In this document: one piece after another, positions 1 through 9,420 of the stretch
Layout of the letters: the number at the start of each line of letters is the position of its first letter
Numbering within the stretch: the stretch's first letter is position 1
Assembly (NCBI RefSeq): GCF_011765625.1
Contig: NZ_CP050313.1
Span: 926,501-990,500 of the forward strand
From: Shewanella aestuarii
Lineage (GTDB): Bacteria > Pseudomonadota > Gammaproteobacteria > Enterobacterales > Shewanellaceae
Reading direction: 5' to 3'
DNA: 64,000 nt
Notes under the pieces: model-generated
What the model was told of the DNA's origin: nothing
The model's database searches: none
Seen by the model: only the letters and a program-made list of their open reading frames with translations
Position numbers and translations under genes: made by a program

Positions 1-165
1 TAAGATATTGGCGCCAATTACATGCTCACGCGCACGCTCAAAATATTTCAAGAAGTTTGGATGGTAGACCACGCCTGAAAAATCGGTATCTTCATAGTAA
101 ATTTGCACACTAAAATGAGCCGTTTTACTCCAAAGTAGGGTAGTTGTAGGTGTGTGCTTATTCAT
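1..165 (-). CDS. hot-dog fold acyl-CoA thioesterase, YbgC/4HBT-like (partial, N-terminus only)
   Basis: The first 55 codons are visible; the rest lies beyond the left edge. After a short leader the protein reads YEDTDFSGVVYHPNFLKYFE, the signature of the 4-hydroxybenzoyl-CoA thioesterase/YbgC family, in which the Asp of the DTD...GVVYH motif is catalytic. Such enzymes hydrolyse acyl-CoA thioesters in the cytoplasm; the exact substrate cannot be read from this fragment. The ATG at 165 has a good ribosome site (aggaaag) about 4 bases upstream. That site lies inside a probable IS200/IS605 remnant, so the upstream region of this gene was probably rearranged. It is not next to tolQ here, so I do not assign ybgC. 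Confidence 0.8.
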   Translation of the reverse strand, partial: MNKHTPTTTLLWSKTAHFSVQIYYEDTDFSGVVYHPNFLKYFERAREHVIGANIL

Positions 166-268
166 TACTTTCCTGTTGTTCCAAATATTGTTTAACTATT
201 TCCAACGGCGCCCCTGCGCAATCAACCAAACAATCACTTCTACAGTAACTCCAGTAATATCTGTAGCT
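158..268 (-). pseudogene. possible IS200/IS605 TnpA C-terminal remnant
   Basis: A 36-codon open stretch is bounded upstream by an in-frame TAA and ends at 158. Its C-terminal part reads CAGAPLEIVKQYLEQQ, which resembles the last helix of IS200/IS605-family Y1 transposases (GGAPLEIVKQYIEQQ-like endings from memory). The HUH motif and catalytic Tyr region are absent and no tnpB or element ends are seen. It overlaps the first codons of the thioesterase gene and supplies its ribosome binding site. This is a recognition from memory on a short segment; it may be chance. Confidence 0.4.
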
Positions 269-298
269 TTAGCTGCGAGTAGTTGATATATAATGGGT

Positions 299-772
299 TT
301 ACTTAAGTAGCTCTGGGGTGATTGGCGTAAATTCTTGGCTTTGATCTGTTAAAGATTTTGCGGTTAACGCCTCAACACTAATCACATGGGTAAAACATTC
401 ATATTTACGGTTAATGGTTTTTATTAGGAGATCAAAATCACCATCACCGGATAGTAAAATCACTTCATTGACTTCTGGTGCTAATTCCAACATATCTATG
501 GTTATGCCCACATCCCAATCGCCTTTTGCTGAACCGTCACTGCGCTGAATATAAGGTTTTGTTTTTACTTCAAAGCCGATGTAGCGTAATGCGTCTTGGA
601 ACTTAACTTGGCCATCGTCGTTAGGAGCAATAGCATAAGCATAAGCGTGTGTAATTTCTCCTCTGACAGCTAGTTGCTTGTAGAGTTCTCGGTAGTTAAA
701 GCTGCGGTTGAAGGCCTGCTTGCAGGTATAATAAATATTCTGTACGTCGACAAATATGGCGATTTTGTTCAT
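299..772 (-). CDS. NYN domain protein, LabA/DUF88-like putative RNase
   Basis: 157 residues, almost all one NYN domain, a PIN-like metal-dependent nuclease fold. Visible motifs are the N-terminal strand FVDVQNIYY with the first acidic residue (about residue 9), KGDWDVGITIDM in the middle (about 83-94) and LLSGDGDF (about 106-113), which together supply the Asp residues of the metal site. Family members are thought to process RNA; the target here is unknown. The ATG is at 772. The gene stands alone, flanked downstream by a possible transposase remnant and upstream by several perfect hairpins (785-934) that could form in its 5' untranslated RNA. Confidence 0.85.
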   Translation of the reverse strand: MNKIAIFVDVQNIYYTCKQAFNRSFNYRELYKQLAVRGEITHAYAYAIAPNDDGQVKFQDALRYIGFEVKTKPYIQRSDGSAKGDWDVGITIDMLELAPEVNEVILLSGDGDFDLLIKTINRKYECFTHVISVEALTAKSLTDQSQEFTPITPELLK

Positions 773-784
773 TATTATGCGACA

Positions 785-934
785 AGGATACCCGCTGTTT
801 TAGTTTCGGGATTAATTGCCGCCTCCATGGGTTGAAGTTAGTGTTACGGTTCGGGTTGATAGTCGAACCGTATTTTTGCATTGGCTGAGGCAGGAACCTT
901 TCGCCAGTTATTGCCTCAGGTGCTATATATCCTG
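785..934 (-). other. cluster of stem-loops in the 5' region of the NYN gene
   Basis: Four inverted repeats lie within 150 bases directly upstream of the NYN start. They are cccg 791-794 with cggg 807-810; acggttcg 846-853 with cgaaccgt 864-871 (8 bp perfect); ctgaggca 885-892 with tgcctcag 912-919 (8 bp perfect); and cagg 917-920 with cctg 931-934, which competes with the previous stem. None is followed by a clear U-run on the minus strand, so these are not ordinary terminators. They could be a structured leader RNA, a small RNA, or ends of a decayed mobile element. Confidence 0.4.
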
Positions 935-1457
935 TTCTAATTAACCCCCTAAAAAAACAACTCCTTTTGCGACGTTGGGATAAAGTCTTGAATTTTTGCA
1001 CTCAAATAGCTTACCAACAGGGATGCGATTCTCTGAACGGTCATCTTAAGCTTGTTGATAATCGCCTTTAGAAAAATGCCTTTTATATAGACTGTTTGGT
1101 TTTGGGCAGTTAAGTATTTGTTCTTGCGTAAACTTTGTTTTGTAACAAAACTTCTCTGTATATGATCACTTTGTCTTTAATCGTTACTAGTAGGTTGGCT
1201 ATTTCAATCGTGTGTTTCTGACTTTTCAATTTGAGTTAATTTTCTTTGTTCTTATGAATTAATGACTCTAGTGCAGCAAAAGAGTTGCTTGCACATAGGC
1301 ACACATTCCCCCGTCTCTACGAAATAAGAACTGATGAAAGAGTCAGTCGTGCACAAAAAAATTCCATTAAGAAACGATGATACTGAAGTTAGTAGGTCTT
1401 TACAAACAGATTATGATTAGGAATGAATTTAAATGACAAAATTTTGACATAGACAAG
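935..1457. other. gene-poor AT-rich intergenic region
   Basis: I find no convincing gene on either strand. The only structure seen is a 15-base palindrome at 1137-1151 (gttttgtaacaaaac). An open stretch on the minus strand that covers 696-1001 runs through the hairpin cluster and into the NYN gene in another frame; it has no recognisable domain. Confidence 0.5.
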
Positions 1458-1500
1458 ATAAAAACATAACAAACAGAGACATATGTGACTGTTTGTTATG
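1458..1500 (-). terminator. rho-independent terminator of ettA
   Basis: cataacaaacag (1465-1476) pairs perfectly over 12 bp with ctgtttgttatg (1489-1500), and on the minus strand the stem is followed by TTTTT. It sits 30 bases past the ettA stop codon. Confidence 0.85.
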
Positions 1501-1529
1501 TTAACTGGCTAAAAGTATTAGTATTTAGC

Positions 1530-3197
1530 TTACTTGCTCATACGTTTGTATTTTAGGCGGTGTGGTTCTACAACATCGGCACCATAAGTATTTTTCAGCC
1601 ATGTTGAATATTCTGTGTAGTTACCTTCATAGAAGTTAACTTTACCTTCATCACGATAATCTAAAATGTGAGTGGCGATCCGGTCTAAGAACCAGCGGTC
1701 GTGCGAGATAACCATGGCGCAGCCAGGAAACTCAAGCAACGCTTCTTCTAGTGCGCGTAATGTTTCTACGTCTAAATCGTTGGTTGGTTCATCGAGTAAC
1801 AGTACGTTACCGCCAGCTTGTAAAAGCTTGGCTAAATGTACACGGTTTCTCTCACCACCTGACAGTGTGCCAATAATCTTTTGTTGGTCACCGCCGCGGA
1901 AGTTGAAACGTCCAACATAAGCACGACTTGGGATCTCTGTATTGCCGACTTTCATGATATCTAGCCCACCAGAAATTTCCTGCCATACAGTATTTTTATC
2001 ATTCATTGAGTCGCGGAACTGCTCTACTGATGCAATTTTGACGGATTCACCAATTGAAATATTGCCACTATCGGGTTGTTCTGTGCCAGATATCATTCTA
2101 AACAAGGTTGATTTACCTGCACCGTTAGCACCAATAATGCCGACGATAGCGCCTTTAGGAACCGTAAATGATAAATCATCAATTAATACTCGGTCGCCAT
2201 AAGACTTAGTTAAATGAGTGACTTCAATGACCTTATCACCTAAACGAGGTCCTGGTGGAATAAATAGCTCATTGGTTTCATTGCGTTTTTGATAGTCATT
2301 GGTGTTCAATTCTTCAAAGCGGGCCATACGAGCCTTGCCTTTCGATTGACGGCCCTTAGCACCTTGGCGAACCCATTCTAATTCTTTGGCAATGGTCTTT
2401 TGGCGTGCACTTTCTGCAGCAGATTCTTGCTGTAAACGAGCATCTTTTTGTTCTAGCCATGAAGAGTAGTTGCCTTCCCAAGGAATACCTTCACCACGGT
2501 CAAGTTCTAAAATCCAACCGGCCGCATTGTCTAAGAAGTAACGGTCATGGGTAATAGCAACCACTGTACCTGTGTATTCTTGTAAGAAGTGTTCTAGCCA
2601 CGCTACGGATTCAGCATCTAAATGGTTAGTTGGTTCATCAAGTAATAGCATTTCAGGCTTTTCAAGCAGTAAACGACAAATTGCAACTCGACGGCGTTCA
2701 CCACCAGAAAGGACTTCAATTTTTTCATCCCAATCTGGTAAACGAAGAGCATTGGCGGCTCTTTCAAGAATGTGCTCTAAGTTATGGGCATCTTGAGCTT
2801 GAATGATTGCTTCAAGTTCACCTTGCTCTTTGGCGAGCGCATCAAAATCAGCATCAGGCTCAGCATAGGCAGCGTAAACCTCATCTAAACGAGTCAGAGC
2901 ATTTTTGGCATCACTGACTGCTTCTTCAATGGCTTCTCGCACAGTTTGTTCTGGGTTTAATTTAGGTTCTTGTGGCAAGTAACCAATTTTAAGCCCTGGC
3001 ATTGGACGTGCTTCGCCTTCAATTTCAGTATCAAGGCCAGCCATAATGCGTAGTAGGGTCGATTTACCTGAGCCATTAAGACCTAGTACACCAATTTTGG
3101 CACCTGGGAAAAAGCTAAGAGAAATATCTTTAAGGATTTGCTTTTTAGGTGGAACAATTTTGCCCACACGAAGCATGCTATATACAAATTGAGCCAT
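1530..3197 (-). CDS. ettA: energy-dependent translational throttle protein EttA (ABC-F ATPase)
   Basis: 555 residues, the usual length. There are two ABC ATPase domains and no membrane segment. Walker A motifs are GLNGSGKST (about residue 39) and GANGAGKST (about 355); signatures are LSGGERRR and LSGGERNR; Walker B regions are LLLDEPTNHLD and LLLDEPTNDLD. Between the domains lies the charged linker typical of ABC-F proteins. EttA binds the ribosomal E site and gates entry into elongation according to the ATP/ADP ratio. The gene is transcribed alone, divergently from glyA, and ends at a strong terminator. Confidence 0.96.
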   Translation of the reverse strand: MAQFVYSMLRVGKIVPPKKQILKDISLSFFPGAKIGVLGLNGSGKSTLLRIMAGLDTEIEGEARPMPGLKIGYLPQEPKLNPEQTVREAIEEAVSDAKNALTRLDEVYAAYAEPDADFDALAKEQGELEAIIQAQDAHNLEHILERAANALRLPDWDEKIEVLSGGERRRVAICRLLLEKPEMLLLDEPTNHLDAESVAWLEHFLQEYTGTVVAITHDRYFLDNAAGWILELDRGEGIPWEGNYSSWLEQKDARLQQESAAESARQKTIAKELEWVRQGAKGRQSKGKARMARFEELNTNDYQKRNETNELFIPPGPRLGDKVIEVTHLTKSYGDRVLIDDLSFTVPKGAIVGIIGANGAGKSTLFRMISGTEQPDSGNISIGESVKIASVEQFRDSMNDKNTVWQEISGGLDIMKVGNTEIPSRAYVGRFNFRGGDQQKIIGTLSGGERNRVHLAKLLQAGGNVLLLDEPTNDLDVETLRALEEALLEFPGCAMVISHDRWFLDRIATHILDYRDEGKVNFYEGNYTEYSTWLKNTYGADVVEPHRLKYKRMSK

Positions 3198-3450
3198 GAG
3201 GATCTCTATTGGGTTAACTAAAGTGGCTTAATTCTACTTTATTGTGATGCGAACTCAACTGCTTGGCTGACAGGTTAAGGTAAAAAAATAAGACTTAACT
3301 AGGTCAATCCATCAAGCAAGCTAACGGGAATCGTTTTGAATTCAGAACACAGTGAATTTCATGTTGTTAACACTGTGATTAATTTTCTTGGCAGAGTAGA
3401 ATACCGCGCAACCCTACTTAATATTATTAGAACCTGTCGTTGGAGTCACC

Positions 3451-4704
3451 ATGCTGAAGAAATCGATGAATATCGCGGATTATGATCCACAATTATTTAA
3501 AGCTATTGAAGATGAAACAAATCGTCAAGAAGAGCACATCGAGTTAATCGCGTCTGAAAACTATACCAGTCCTCGCGTGATGGAAGCGCAAGGTTCACAG
3601 TTAACCAATAAATATGCTGAAGGCTACCCAGGTAAGCGTTATTACGGTGGTTGTGAGTATGTTGATGTTGTTGAAACCTTGGCGATTGAGCGTGCAAAAG
3701 AATTATTTGGCGCAACATACGCGAACGTACAACCTCATTCAGGTTCACAAGCTAACAGTGCTGTATATATGACATTATTACAGCCTGGTGATACCGTTTT
3801 AGGTATGAACTTAGCCCATGGTGGTCACCTGACCCATGGTTCACCAGTTAACTTTTCTGGTAAGTTATACAACATCATTCCATACGGTATTGATGAGTCT
3901 GGTAAAATTGACTACGACGAAATGGAGCGTTTAGCGCTTGAGCATAAACCCAAAATGATGATTGGTGGCTTCTCTGCTTATTCAGGTATCGTTGATTGGG
4001 CAAGAATGCGCGAAATTGCCGACAAAATTAATGCTTACTTATTTGTTGATATGGCACACGTTGCAGGTCTTGTGGCCGCGGGCGTATACCCAACACCCGT
4101 TCCACATGCTCACGTTGTGACTTCAACAACTCACAAAACCTTAGCAGGACCTCGTGGTGGCATTATTATTTCAGCCGCTAATGATGAAGACTTATACAAA
4201 AAGTTAAATTCAGCTGTATTCCCAGGTGGTCAAGGTGGTCCTTTAATGCATGTGATCGCCGGTAAAGCGGTGGCATTTAAAGAAGCATTAGAGCCTGAGT
4301 TTAAAGTATACCAGCAACAAGTGGTTGTTAATGCAAAAGCGATGGCTAATACCTTTATTGAACGTGGTTTTAATGTGGTGTCTGGTGGTACTGAAAACCA
4401 CTTGTTCTTGCTTGATTTAATTAGCAAAGACATTACAGGTAAAGATGCGGATGCTGCGTTAGGTCTTGCCAATATCACAGTGAACAAAAACTCTGTGCCT
4501 AACGATCCACGTTCACCTTTTGTGACTTCTGGTTTACGTATCGGCTCGCCTGCAATTACCCGTCGTGGCTTTAAAGAAGCACAAGCCATCGAGCTTGCCG
4601 GTTGGATGTGTGACATTTTAGATGACATCACTAACCAAGCCACAATTGAGCGTGTTAAAAAGCAAGTGCTTGAGTTATGTGCTAAGTTTCCCGTTTACGC
4701 TTAA
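3451..4704 (+). CDS. glyA: serine hydroxymethyltransferase
   Basis: 417 residues, full length. It interconverts serine plus tetrahydrofolate with glycine plus 5,10-methylene-tetrahydrofolate, the main source of one-carbon units. The pyridoxal-phosphate lysine is in [13 protein letters not shown] (about residue 229). The N-terminus [11 protein letters not shown] and the SENY motif are characteristic. A ribosome site (ggag) precedes the ATG. A strong terminator at 4770-4798 separates it from nrdR, but the gene order glyA-nrdR-rib-nusB is conserved in related bacteria. No PurR or MetR site was clear enough to call. Confidence 0.97.
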   Translation: MLKKSMNIADYDPQLFKAIEDETNRQEEHIELIASENYTSPRVMEAQGSQLTNKYAEGYPGKRYYGGCEYVDVVETLAIERAKELFGATYANVQPHSGSQANSAVYMTLLQPGDTVLGMNLAHGGHLTHGSPVNFSGKLYNIIPYGIDESGKIDYDEMERLALEHKPKMMIGGFSAYSGIVDWARMREIADKINAYLFVDMAHVAGLVAAGVYPTPVPHAHVVTSTTHKTLAGPRGGIIISAANDEDLYKKLNSAVFPGGQGGPLMHVIAGKAVAFKEALEPEFKVYQQQVVVNAKAMANTFIERGFNVVSGGTENHLFLLDLISKDITGKDADAALGLANITVNKNSVPNDPRSPFVTSGLRIGSPAITRRGFKEAQAIELAGWMCDILDDITNQATIERVKKQVLELCAKFPVYA

Positions 4705-4769
4705 TTTGCACCTTAACTTAGCTGTTTCTTACATGCTAGTTAACCTCAAGCAATAAATAAGATAAACTT

Positions 4770-4800
4770 AAATGGCCGCTAATTTTAGCGGCCATTTTAT
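4770..4800 (+). terminator. terminator after glyA
   Basis: aatggccgct and agcggccatt form a GC-rich stem (4770-4797) with loop aattt, followed by a short T-rich tail. It lies 65 bases past the glyA stop and ends just before nrdR. Confidence 0.8.
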
Positions 4801-4816
4801 TTTTGCGGGAGGTTGA

Positions 4817-5266
4817 ATGCATTGTCCTTTTTGTAGCGCGACAGACACCAAAGTTATCGATTCAAGATTGGTTGCCGATGGTCACCAAGTTCGTCGTCGC
4901 CGAGAATGCACCGAATGCCATGAGCGCTTTACTACCTTTGAAGGTGCAGAGTTAGTTATGCCACGAATTATCAAACGTGATGGTTCTCGCCAGCCTTTTG
5001 ATGAGGATAAATTACGCGGTGGTATGTTGCGCGCAGTAGAAAAACGTCCTGTATCCATCGATGAAATTGAACAAGCTTTATCGAAAATAAAATCAACATT
5101 GCGCGCTACCGGTGAACGTGAGGTGGATTCAGAAATGATAGGTAATTTGATGATGGAGCAATTGATGAATTTGGACAAAGTGGCCTATATTCGTTTTGCA
5201 TCCGTTTACCGTGCTTTTGAAGATGTGTCTCAATTTGGCGAAGCTATCGCGAAATTACAAAAATAG
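4817..5266 (+). CDS. nrdR: transcriptional repressor NrdR
   Basis: 149 residues. An N-terminal zinc ribbon has Cys at residues 3, 6, 31 and 34 (MHCPFC and CTEC), followed by an ATP-cone domain (about 49-139). NrdR senses ATP/dATP and represses ribonucleotide reductase operons. The ribosome site gggagg is 5 bases before the ATG. It precedes ribD by 22 bases, so it is probably co-transcribed with the riboflavin genes, as in E. coli and relatives. Confidence 0.96.
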   Translation: MHCPFCSATDTKVIDSRLVADGHQVRRRRECTECHERFTTFEGAELVMPRIIKRDGSRQPFDEDKLRGGMLRAVEKRPVSIDEIEQALSKIKSTLRATGEREVDSEMIGNLMMEQLMNLDKVAYIRFASVYRAFEDVSQFGEAIAKLQK

Positions 5267-5288
5267 ACTTTTATTTAGAGAATCAACC

Positions 5289-6425
5289 ATGGCCGTTTTT
5301 AGTGTTTTTGATCATCAGATGATGAGCCGAGCCATCCAACTTGCCCGTAAAGGTCTGTATACCACACGTCCTAATCCTTGTGTTGGCTGCGTGATAGTGA
5401 AAGATGATCAAATACTCGGTGAAGGTTACCATCAGGTTGCAGGTCAAGGGCATGCCGAAGTTAATGCCTTGCAACAGTTAAAAGATAATGGGTTTAGTTC
5501 TGAAGGGGCAACAGCTTATGTCACGCTTGAACCTTGTAGTCATTATGGTCGCACTCCGCCATGTGCATTAGGTTTAATTAATGCCAACATCGCCCGAGTG
5601 GTGGTAGCGGTAAAAGATGCCAACCCACAAGTGGCCGGAAAAGGCATTGCCATGCTTGAACAAGCAGGTATTCAAGTTGACGTAGGATTGCTTGAAGACG
5701 AAGCCTTTGATGTTAACCTTGGCTTTATGAAACGTATGAAAACCGGTATGCCTTGGGTTACCGTCAAAGTGGCTGCCAGTATTGATGGTAAAACGGCTTT
5801 ATCAAATGGGGTATCTAAATGGATTACTGGCTCAGCGGCCCGCAGTGATGTGCAAAGGTTGCGCGCTCGTCATTGCGCTTTAATCACAGGTATCGAAACG
5901 ATTATTGCCGACGACCCGCAGTTAAATGTTCGTTATGAACAGCTTGGAAGCTTGAAAAATACACTTTCACCCTCATCTATACATCAACCAATAAGAGTTA
6001 TATTAGATTCTAAAGCGCGAATGACGGCGAATTATCAGTTATTTGCAATTACTAGTCCAATACTGCTGGTGACAACGGTTGACTACCCTGAAGCCGTTAA
6101 AGCGCAATTTCCTGCTCATGTTAACGTATTTATTGCTAGCAAGGACTTGCAAAATAGAGTCTGTTTACACAGTGTGTTGACTCATTTGGGGCAAACTTGT
6201 AACACAGTGCTTATTGAAGCGGGTGCAACATTAGCGGGTAGTGTCATAGAACACAATTTGGCCGATGAGTTAGTGTTATATCAAGCGGCAAAACTGTTAG
6301 GCAGCGCAGGACGAAATATGCTGCAACTACCTGATTACCACAAAATCGAGCAGGCACCAAAAATGTTATTAAAAGATAAGCGAAATGTCGGTCAAGACAC
6401 ACGTTTTGTATTTCGTTTCAATTAA
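5289..6425 (+). CDS. ribD: bifunctional riboflavin deaminase/reductase RibD
   Basis: 378 residues from the ATG at 5289; a longer in-frame extension runs back into nrdR, but the protein family begins near MMSRAIQLARKG. The N-terminal cytidine-deaminase-like domain holds the zinc ligands GHAEVNAL and EPCSHYGRTPPC. The C-terminal reductase domain starts near WVTVKVAASIDGKTAL. It deaminates and then reduces the pyrimidine intermediate in steps two and three of riboflavin synthesis. It is followed after 53 bases by ribE. Confidence 0.95.
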   Translation: MAVFSVFDHQMMSRAIQLARKGLYTTRPNPCVGCVIVKDDQILGEGYHQVAGQGHAEVNALQQLKDNGFSSEGATAYVTLEPCSHYGRTPPCALGLINANIARVVVAVKDANPQVAGKGIAMLEQAGIQVDVGLLEDEAFDVNLGFMKRMKTGMPWVTVKVAASIDGKTALSNGVSKWITGSAARSDVQRLRARHCALITGIETIIADDPQLNVRYEQLGSLKNTLSPSSIHQPIRVILDSKARMTANYQLFAITSPILLVTTVDYPEAVKAQFPAHVNVFIASKDLQNRVCLHSVLTHLGQTCNTVLIEAGATLAGSVIEHNLADELVLYQAAKLLGSAGRNMLQLPDYHKIEQAPKMLLKDKRNVGQDTRFVFRFN

Positions 6426-6478
6426 AATAAGCGTTAGGTTTATAGATAACCTGCTAACACATGAATAAGTGAGTCACT

Positions 6479-7135
6479 ATGTTTACTGGTATTATTGAAG
6501 CCTTAGGTACTTTACGCAAAATCGAACGTAAAGGTGATGATATTCGGCTGACGGTGGCAAGTGGTAGTTTAGATTTAGCCGATGTCAAACTAGGTGACAG
6601 TATTGCCACTAATGGTGTTTGCTTAACTGTGGTACAAACCTTGGCAGATGGCTATGTGGCAGATGTGTCTGCTGAAACTGTCGCTTTAACAGGCTTTGCT
6701 CATTACCAAGTTGGTCAGCAAGTGAATTTAGAAAAAGCCGTCACCGCCACCACGCGTTTAGGTGGCCATATGGTGAGTGGTCATGTTGATGGTATTGCTA
6801 AAGTAGAGCAGCGCTTATATCGCGGTCAAGCGATAGAATTTTGGTTAACAGCGCCAACTGAATTAACTAAATATATTGCTCATAAAGGCTCAATTACTAT
6901 TGATGGCGTGAGCTTAACGGTTAATGAAGTTAAAGGGTGCCTATTTAGGTTAACGATTGTGCCTCATACGGCCACTGAAACTACCTTGTTAAATTTACAA
7001 GCTGGCGACACGGTTAATATTGAAGTGGATTTAATTGCAAGATATTTAGAACGGCTAATGCAAGGCCCTGCTGTACATACAGAAAGTGGCGGTGTGACGA
7101 TGGAGTTATTGGCAAAGTCAGGTTTTATGCGTTAG
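6479..7135 (+). CDS. ribE: riboflavin synthase alpha subunit
   Basis: 218 residues. It starts with the diagnostic MFTGIIEALG and contains two lumazine-binding repeats (about 1-97 and 98-200; second repeat near GHMVSGHVDG). It dismutates two molecules of 6,7-dimethyl-8-ribityllumazine into riboflavin and the pyrimidine that RibH reuses. It lies between ribD and ribBX in the same direction. Some authors call this gene ribC. No FMN riboswitch was seen in front of this cluster. Confidence 0.95.
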   Translation: MFTGIIEALGTLRKIERKGDDIRLTVASGSLDLADVKLGDSIATNGVCLTVVQTLADGYVADVSAETVALTGFAHYQVGQQVNLEKAVTATTRLGGHMVSGHVDGIAKVEQRLYRGQAIEFWLTAPTELTKYIAHKGSITIDGVSLTVNEVKGCLFRLTIVPHTATETTLLNLQAGDTVNIEVDLIARYLERLMQGPAVHTESGGVTMELLAKSGFMR

Positions 7136-7214
7136 TAACAAGCTTTATCGGTTTAAAGATTTACCCTATTAAAACATCACAAGCAACGACGATTACAACA
7201 AAAAGGTTCCCCAC

Positions 7215-8318
7215 ATGGCGTTACACAGTATTGAAGAAATCATCGAAGACATTCGTCAAGGTAAAATGGTTATCTTAATGGATGATGAAGACCGTGAAAA
7301 TGAAGGTGACCTTATTATGGCATCTGAATTAGTCACACCGGCAGCAATTAACTTTATGGCGACTTATGGACGAGGATTAATTTGCCAGACCATGACCAAA
7401 GCGCGTTGTCAGCAATTAAGCTTGCCGCTGATGGTGACAAATAATAATGCCCAGTTTTCAACGAATTTTACCGTCTCTATTGAAGCCGCTGAAGGTGTGA
7501 CAACCGGTATTTCTGCTCATGATCGTGCGGTGACGATACAAGCTGCAGTGGCTAAAGATGCAAAGCCTGCAGACTTAGTGCAACCCGGTCATATTTTTCC
7601 ATTGATGGCGCAAGATGGTGGGGTATTGACCCGTGCTGGCCACACTGAAGCAGGTTGCGATTTGGCGCGTTTAGCTGGGCTTGAACCATCTGGCGTTATT
7701 GTTGAAATTTTGAATGAAGATGGCACGATGGCGCGTCGTCCAGATCTTGAGATCTTCAGTGAAAAACATGGTATTAAAATCGGTACAATTGCTGATTTAA
7801 TTGAGTATCGTAACACCAAAGAAACCACAGTGGTGCGTGAAGCAAGCTGTAAATTGCCCACTCGTTTTGGCGAGTTCCAAATGGTAACTTTCCGCGACAC
7901 TATTGATAATCAATTGCATTATGCATTAGTTAAAGGTGAGGTCAAAGAGAATTGCTTAGTACGCGTTCATCTACAAAATACCTTTAATGATTTGTTGCAC
8001 TCAGAGCGTGATCAAAAACGTAGTTGGCCATTAGAAAACGCAATGGAACGTATTGCCGCTGAAGATGGCGTATTAGTGCTGTTAGCTAATACAGAGCATG
8101 CCAGTGAGATACTCGCAAAAGTGAAAGCGTTTGAAGCCGAAGATAATGGTCAGGCAACTGCACCTGCTCAGTGGCAAGGTACATCACGCCGCGTGGGTAT
8201 TGGCTCGCAAATATTGGCTAACTTAGGTGTGAGCAAAATGCGCTTATTAAGTTCGCCTAAGCGTTACCATTCATTGTCGGGTTTTGGATTAGAAGTCACT
8301 GATTATATCTCGGAATAA
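7215..8318 (+). CDS. ribBX: RibBX: 3,4-dihydroxy-2-butanone 4-phosphate synthase with degenerate GTP cyclohydrolase II domain
   Basis: 367 residues. Residues 1-200 are a complete RibB domain with the acidic motif [11 protein letters not shown] and HTEAGCDL, so conversion of ribulose 5-phosphate to the four-carbon precursor is expected. The C-terminal half aligns in length with GTP cyclohydrolase II, but the zinc site is gone: where RibA has Cys and a CDCG segment, this protein reads [12 protein letters not shown] and [10 protein letters not shown]. It therefore cannot act as RibA. This matches the RibBX variant described in Shewanella and other Proteobacteria. Databases often mislabel it ribBA. 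A separate RibA should exist elsewhere in the genome. Confidence 0.93.
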   Translation: MALHSIEEIIEDIRQGKMVILMDDEDRENEGDLIMASELVTPAAINFMATYGRGLICQTMTKARCQQLSLPLMVTNNNAQFSTNFTVSIEAAEGVTTGISAHDRAVTIQAAVAKDAKPADLVQPGHIFPLMAQDGGVLTRAGHTEAGCDLARLAGLEPSGVIVEILNEDGTMARRPDLEIFSEKHGIKIGTIADLIEYRNTKETTVVREASCKLPTRFGEFQMVTFRDTIDNQLHYALVKGEVKENCLVRVHLQNTFNDLLHSERDQKRSWPLENAMERIAAEDGVLVLLANTEHASEILAKVKAFEAEDNGQATAPAQWQGTSRRVGIGSQILANLGVSKMRLLSSPKRYHSLSGFGLEVTDYISE

Positions 8319-8439
8319 TAGTCTGGTTTTTAATTTTTAATTTTTTCATTAATTGCATAGAGCTCAGGGCGTTTGGCTGTGGTATCATATTGCCTCTTTC
8401 GCCCCAGATGGGTGCTTTAGCTAATTTAGGTAAGATAGA

Positions 8440-8916
8440 ATGAACGTAGTTCAAGGTAATATCGAAGCGAAAAATGCCAAAGTGGCGATCGTTGTATCGC
8501 GTTTCAACAGTTTTCTTGTTGAAAGTCTGCTTGAAGGCGCAATAGATACATTAAAACGTTTTGGCCAAGTCTCTGATGACAACATTACCGTTGTCCGAGT
8601 TCCTGGCGCGTTTGAGCTACCTTTGGCGGCTCGCCGTGTTGCTGCGAGTGGTCAGTTTGACGGTATTATTGCACTAGGTGCTGTGATCCGTGGTGGTACT
8701 CCTCATTTTGATTTTGTTGCCGGTGAATGCAATAAAGGACTTGCTCAAGTGATGCTTGAATTTGATGTCCCAGTTTCATTCGGTGTGTTAACTACAGATA
8801 CCATTGAGCAAGCTATTGAGCGCTCTGGTACAAAAGCAGGTAACAAAGGTGGCGAAGCCGCGCTTGGTTTACTTGAAATGGTTAATGTGCTGCAACAACT
8901 AGAACAACAGTTGTAA
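8440..8916 (+). CDS. ribH: 6,7-dimethyl-8-ribityllumazine synthase
   Basis: 158 residues. It has the [15 protein letters not shown] substrate loop near the N-terminus, [16 protein letters not shown] with the catalytic His (about 89), and a long C-terminal helix. It joins the RibB product to the pyrimidine from RibD, and family members assemble into capsids or pentamers. It sits 14 bases upstream of nusB, so the two are almost certainly co-transcribed. Confidence 0.96.
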   Translation: MNVVQGNIEAKNAKVAIVVSRFNSFLVESLLEGAIDTLKRFGQVSDDNITVVRVPGAFELPLAARRVAASGQFDGIIALGAVIRGGTPHFDFVAGECNKGLAQVMLEFDVPVSFGVLTTDTIEQAIERSGTKAGNKGGEAALGLLEMVNVLQQLEQQL

Positions 8917-8930
8917 TAGTAGGAAAAGTA

Positions 8931-9335
8931 ATGAAGCCTTCTGAGCGCCGTAAGGCCCGCCGTTTAGCCGTTCAAGCTATATACTCATGGCAATTAACTG
9001 GCAATAATGTTGCTGATGTTGAACATGAGTTTTTAACTGAACAAAGTTTAGATGGTGTTGATGTTGCTTATTTTCGTGAGCTTTTAGCGGGTGTAACCGC
9101 TAAAACAGCGCAAATTGACGAATTGCTAAAGCCGCATTTAGATCGCGACTTTGATGATGTCTCACCAGTAGAGAAAGCCATTGTTCGTTTAGCGACATTC
9201 GAGCTAACCTTTAAAAAAGATGTGCCGTTTAAAGTGGCCATCAATGAAGGTATCGAATTAGCCAAAGCCTTTGGTGCTGATGATAGCCATAAGTTTGTAA
9301 ACGGTTTATTAGACAAAATCGTTAAAAACAGATAA
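8931..9335 (+). CDS. nusB: transcription antitermination factor NusB
   Basis: 134 residues, the usual size. The N-terminus [20 protein letters not shown] is the arginine-rich RNA-binding segment. The C-terminal half holds the conserved [21 protein letters not shown]. NusB binds boxA RNA together with NusE (ribosomal protein S10) for rRNA antitermination. The gene ends 5 bases before a strong hairpin terminator. Confidence 0.96.
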   Translation: MKPSERRKARRLAVQAIYSWQLTGNNVADVEHEFLTEQSLDGVDVAYFRELLAGVTAKTAQIDELLKPHLDRDFDDVSPVEKAIVRLATFELTFKKDVPFKVAINEGIELAKAFGADDSHKFVNGLLDKIVKNR

Positions 9336-9339
9336 AACA

Positions 9340-9369
9340 AAAACGGTATCTTCGGATACCGTTTTTATT
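9340..9369 (+). terminator. terminator after nusB
   Basis: aaaacggtatc (9340-9350) pairs with gataccgttttt (9355-9366) across a TTCG tetraloop, with a T-run at the end. It closes the nrdR-rib-nusB unit ahead of thiL. Confidence 0.92.
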
Positions 9370-9420
9370 TGTGTCAACATGATTTCAAAAGGTGGGCGGA
9401 ATACCCGCACCAGAGCGAGC

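Noticed and set aside
696..1001. 101-codon minus-strand frame running through the hairpin cluster
   Set aside because: It overlaps the NYN gene in another frame, has no recognisable domain and runs straight through the inverted repeats, so a gene is unlikely.
5196..7214. FMN riboswitch in front of ribD, ribE or ribBX
   Set aside because: The gaps are 22, 53 and 79 bases, too short for the roughly 120-base RFN element.
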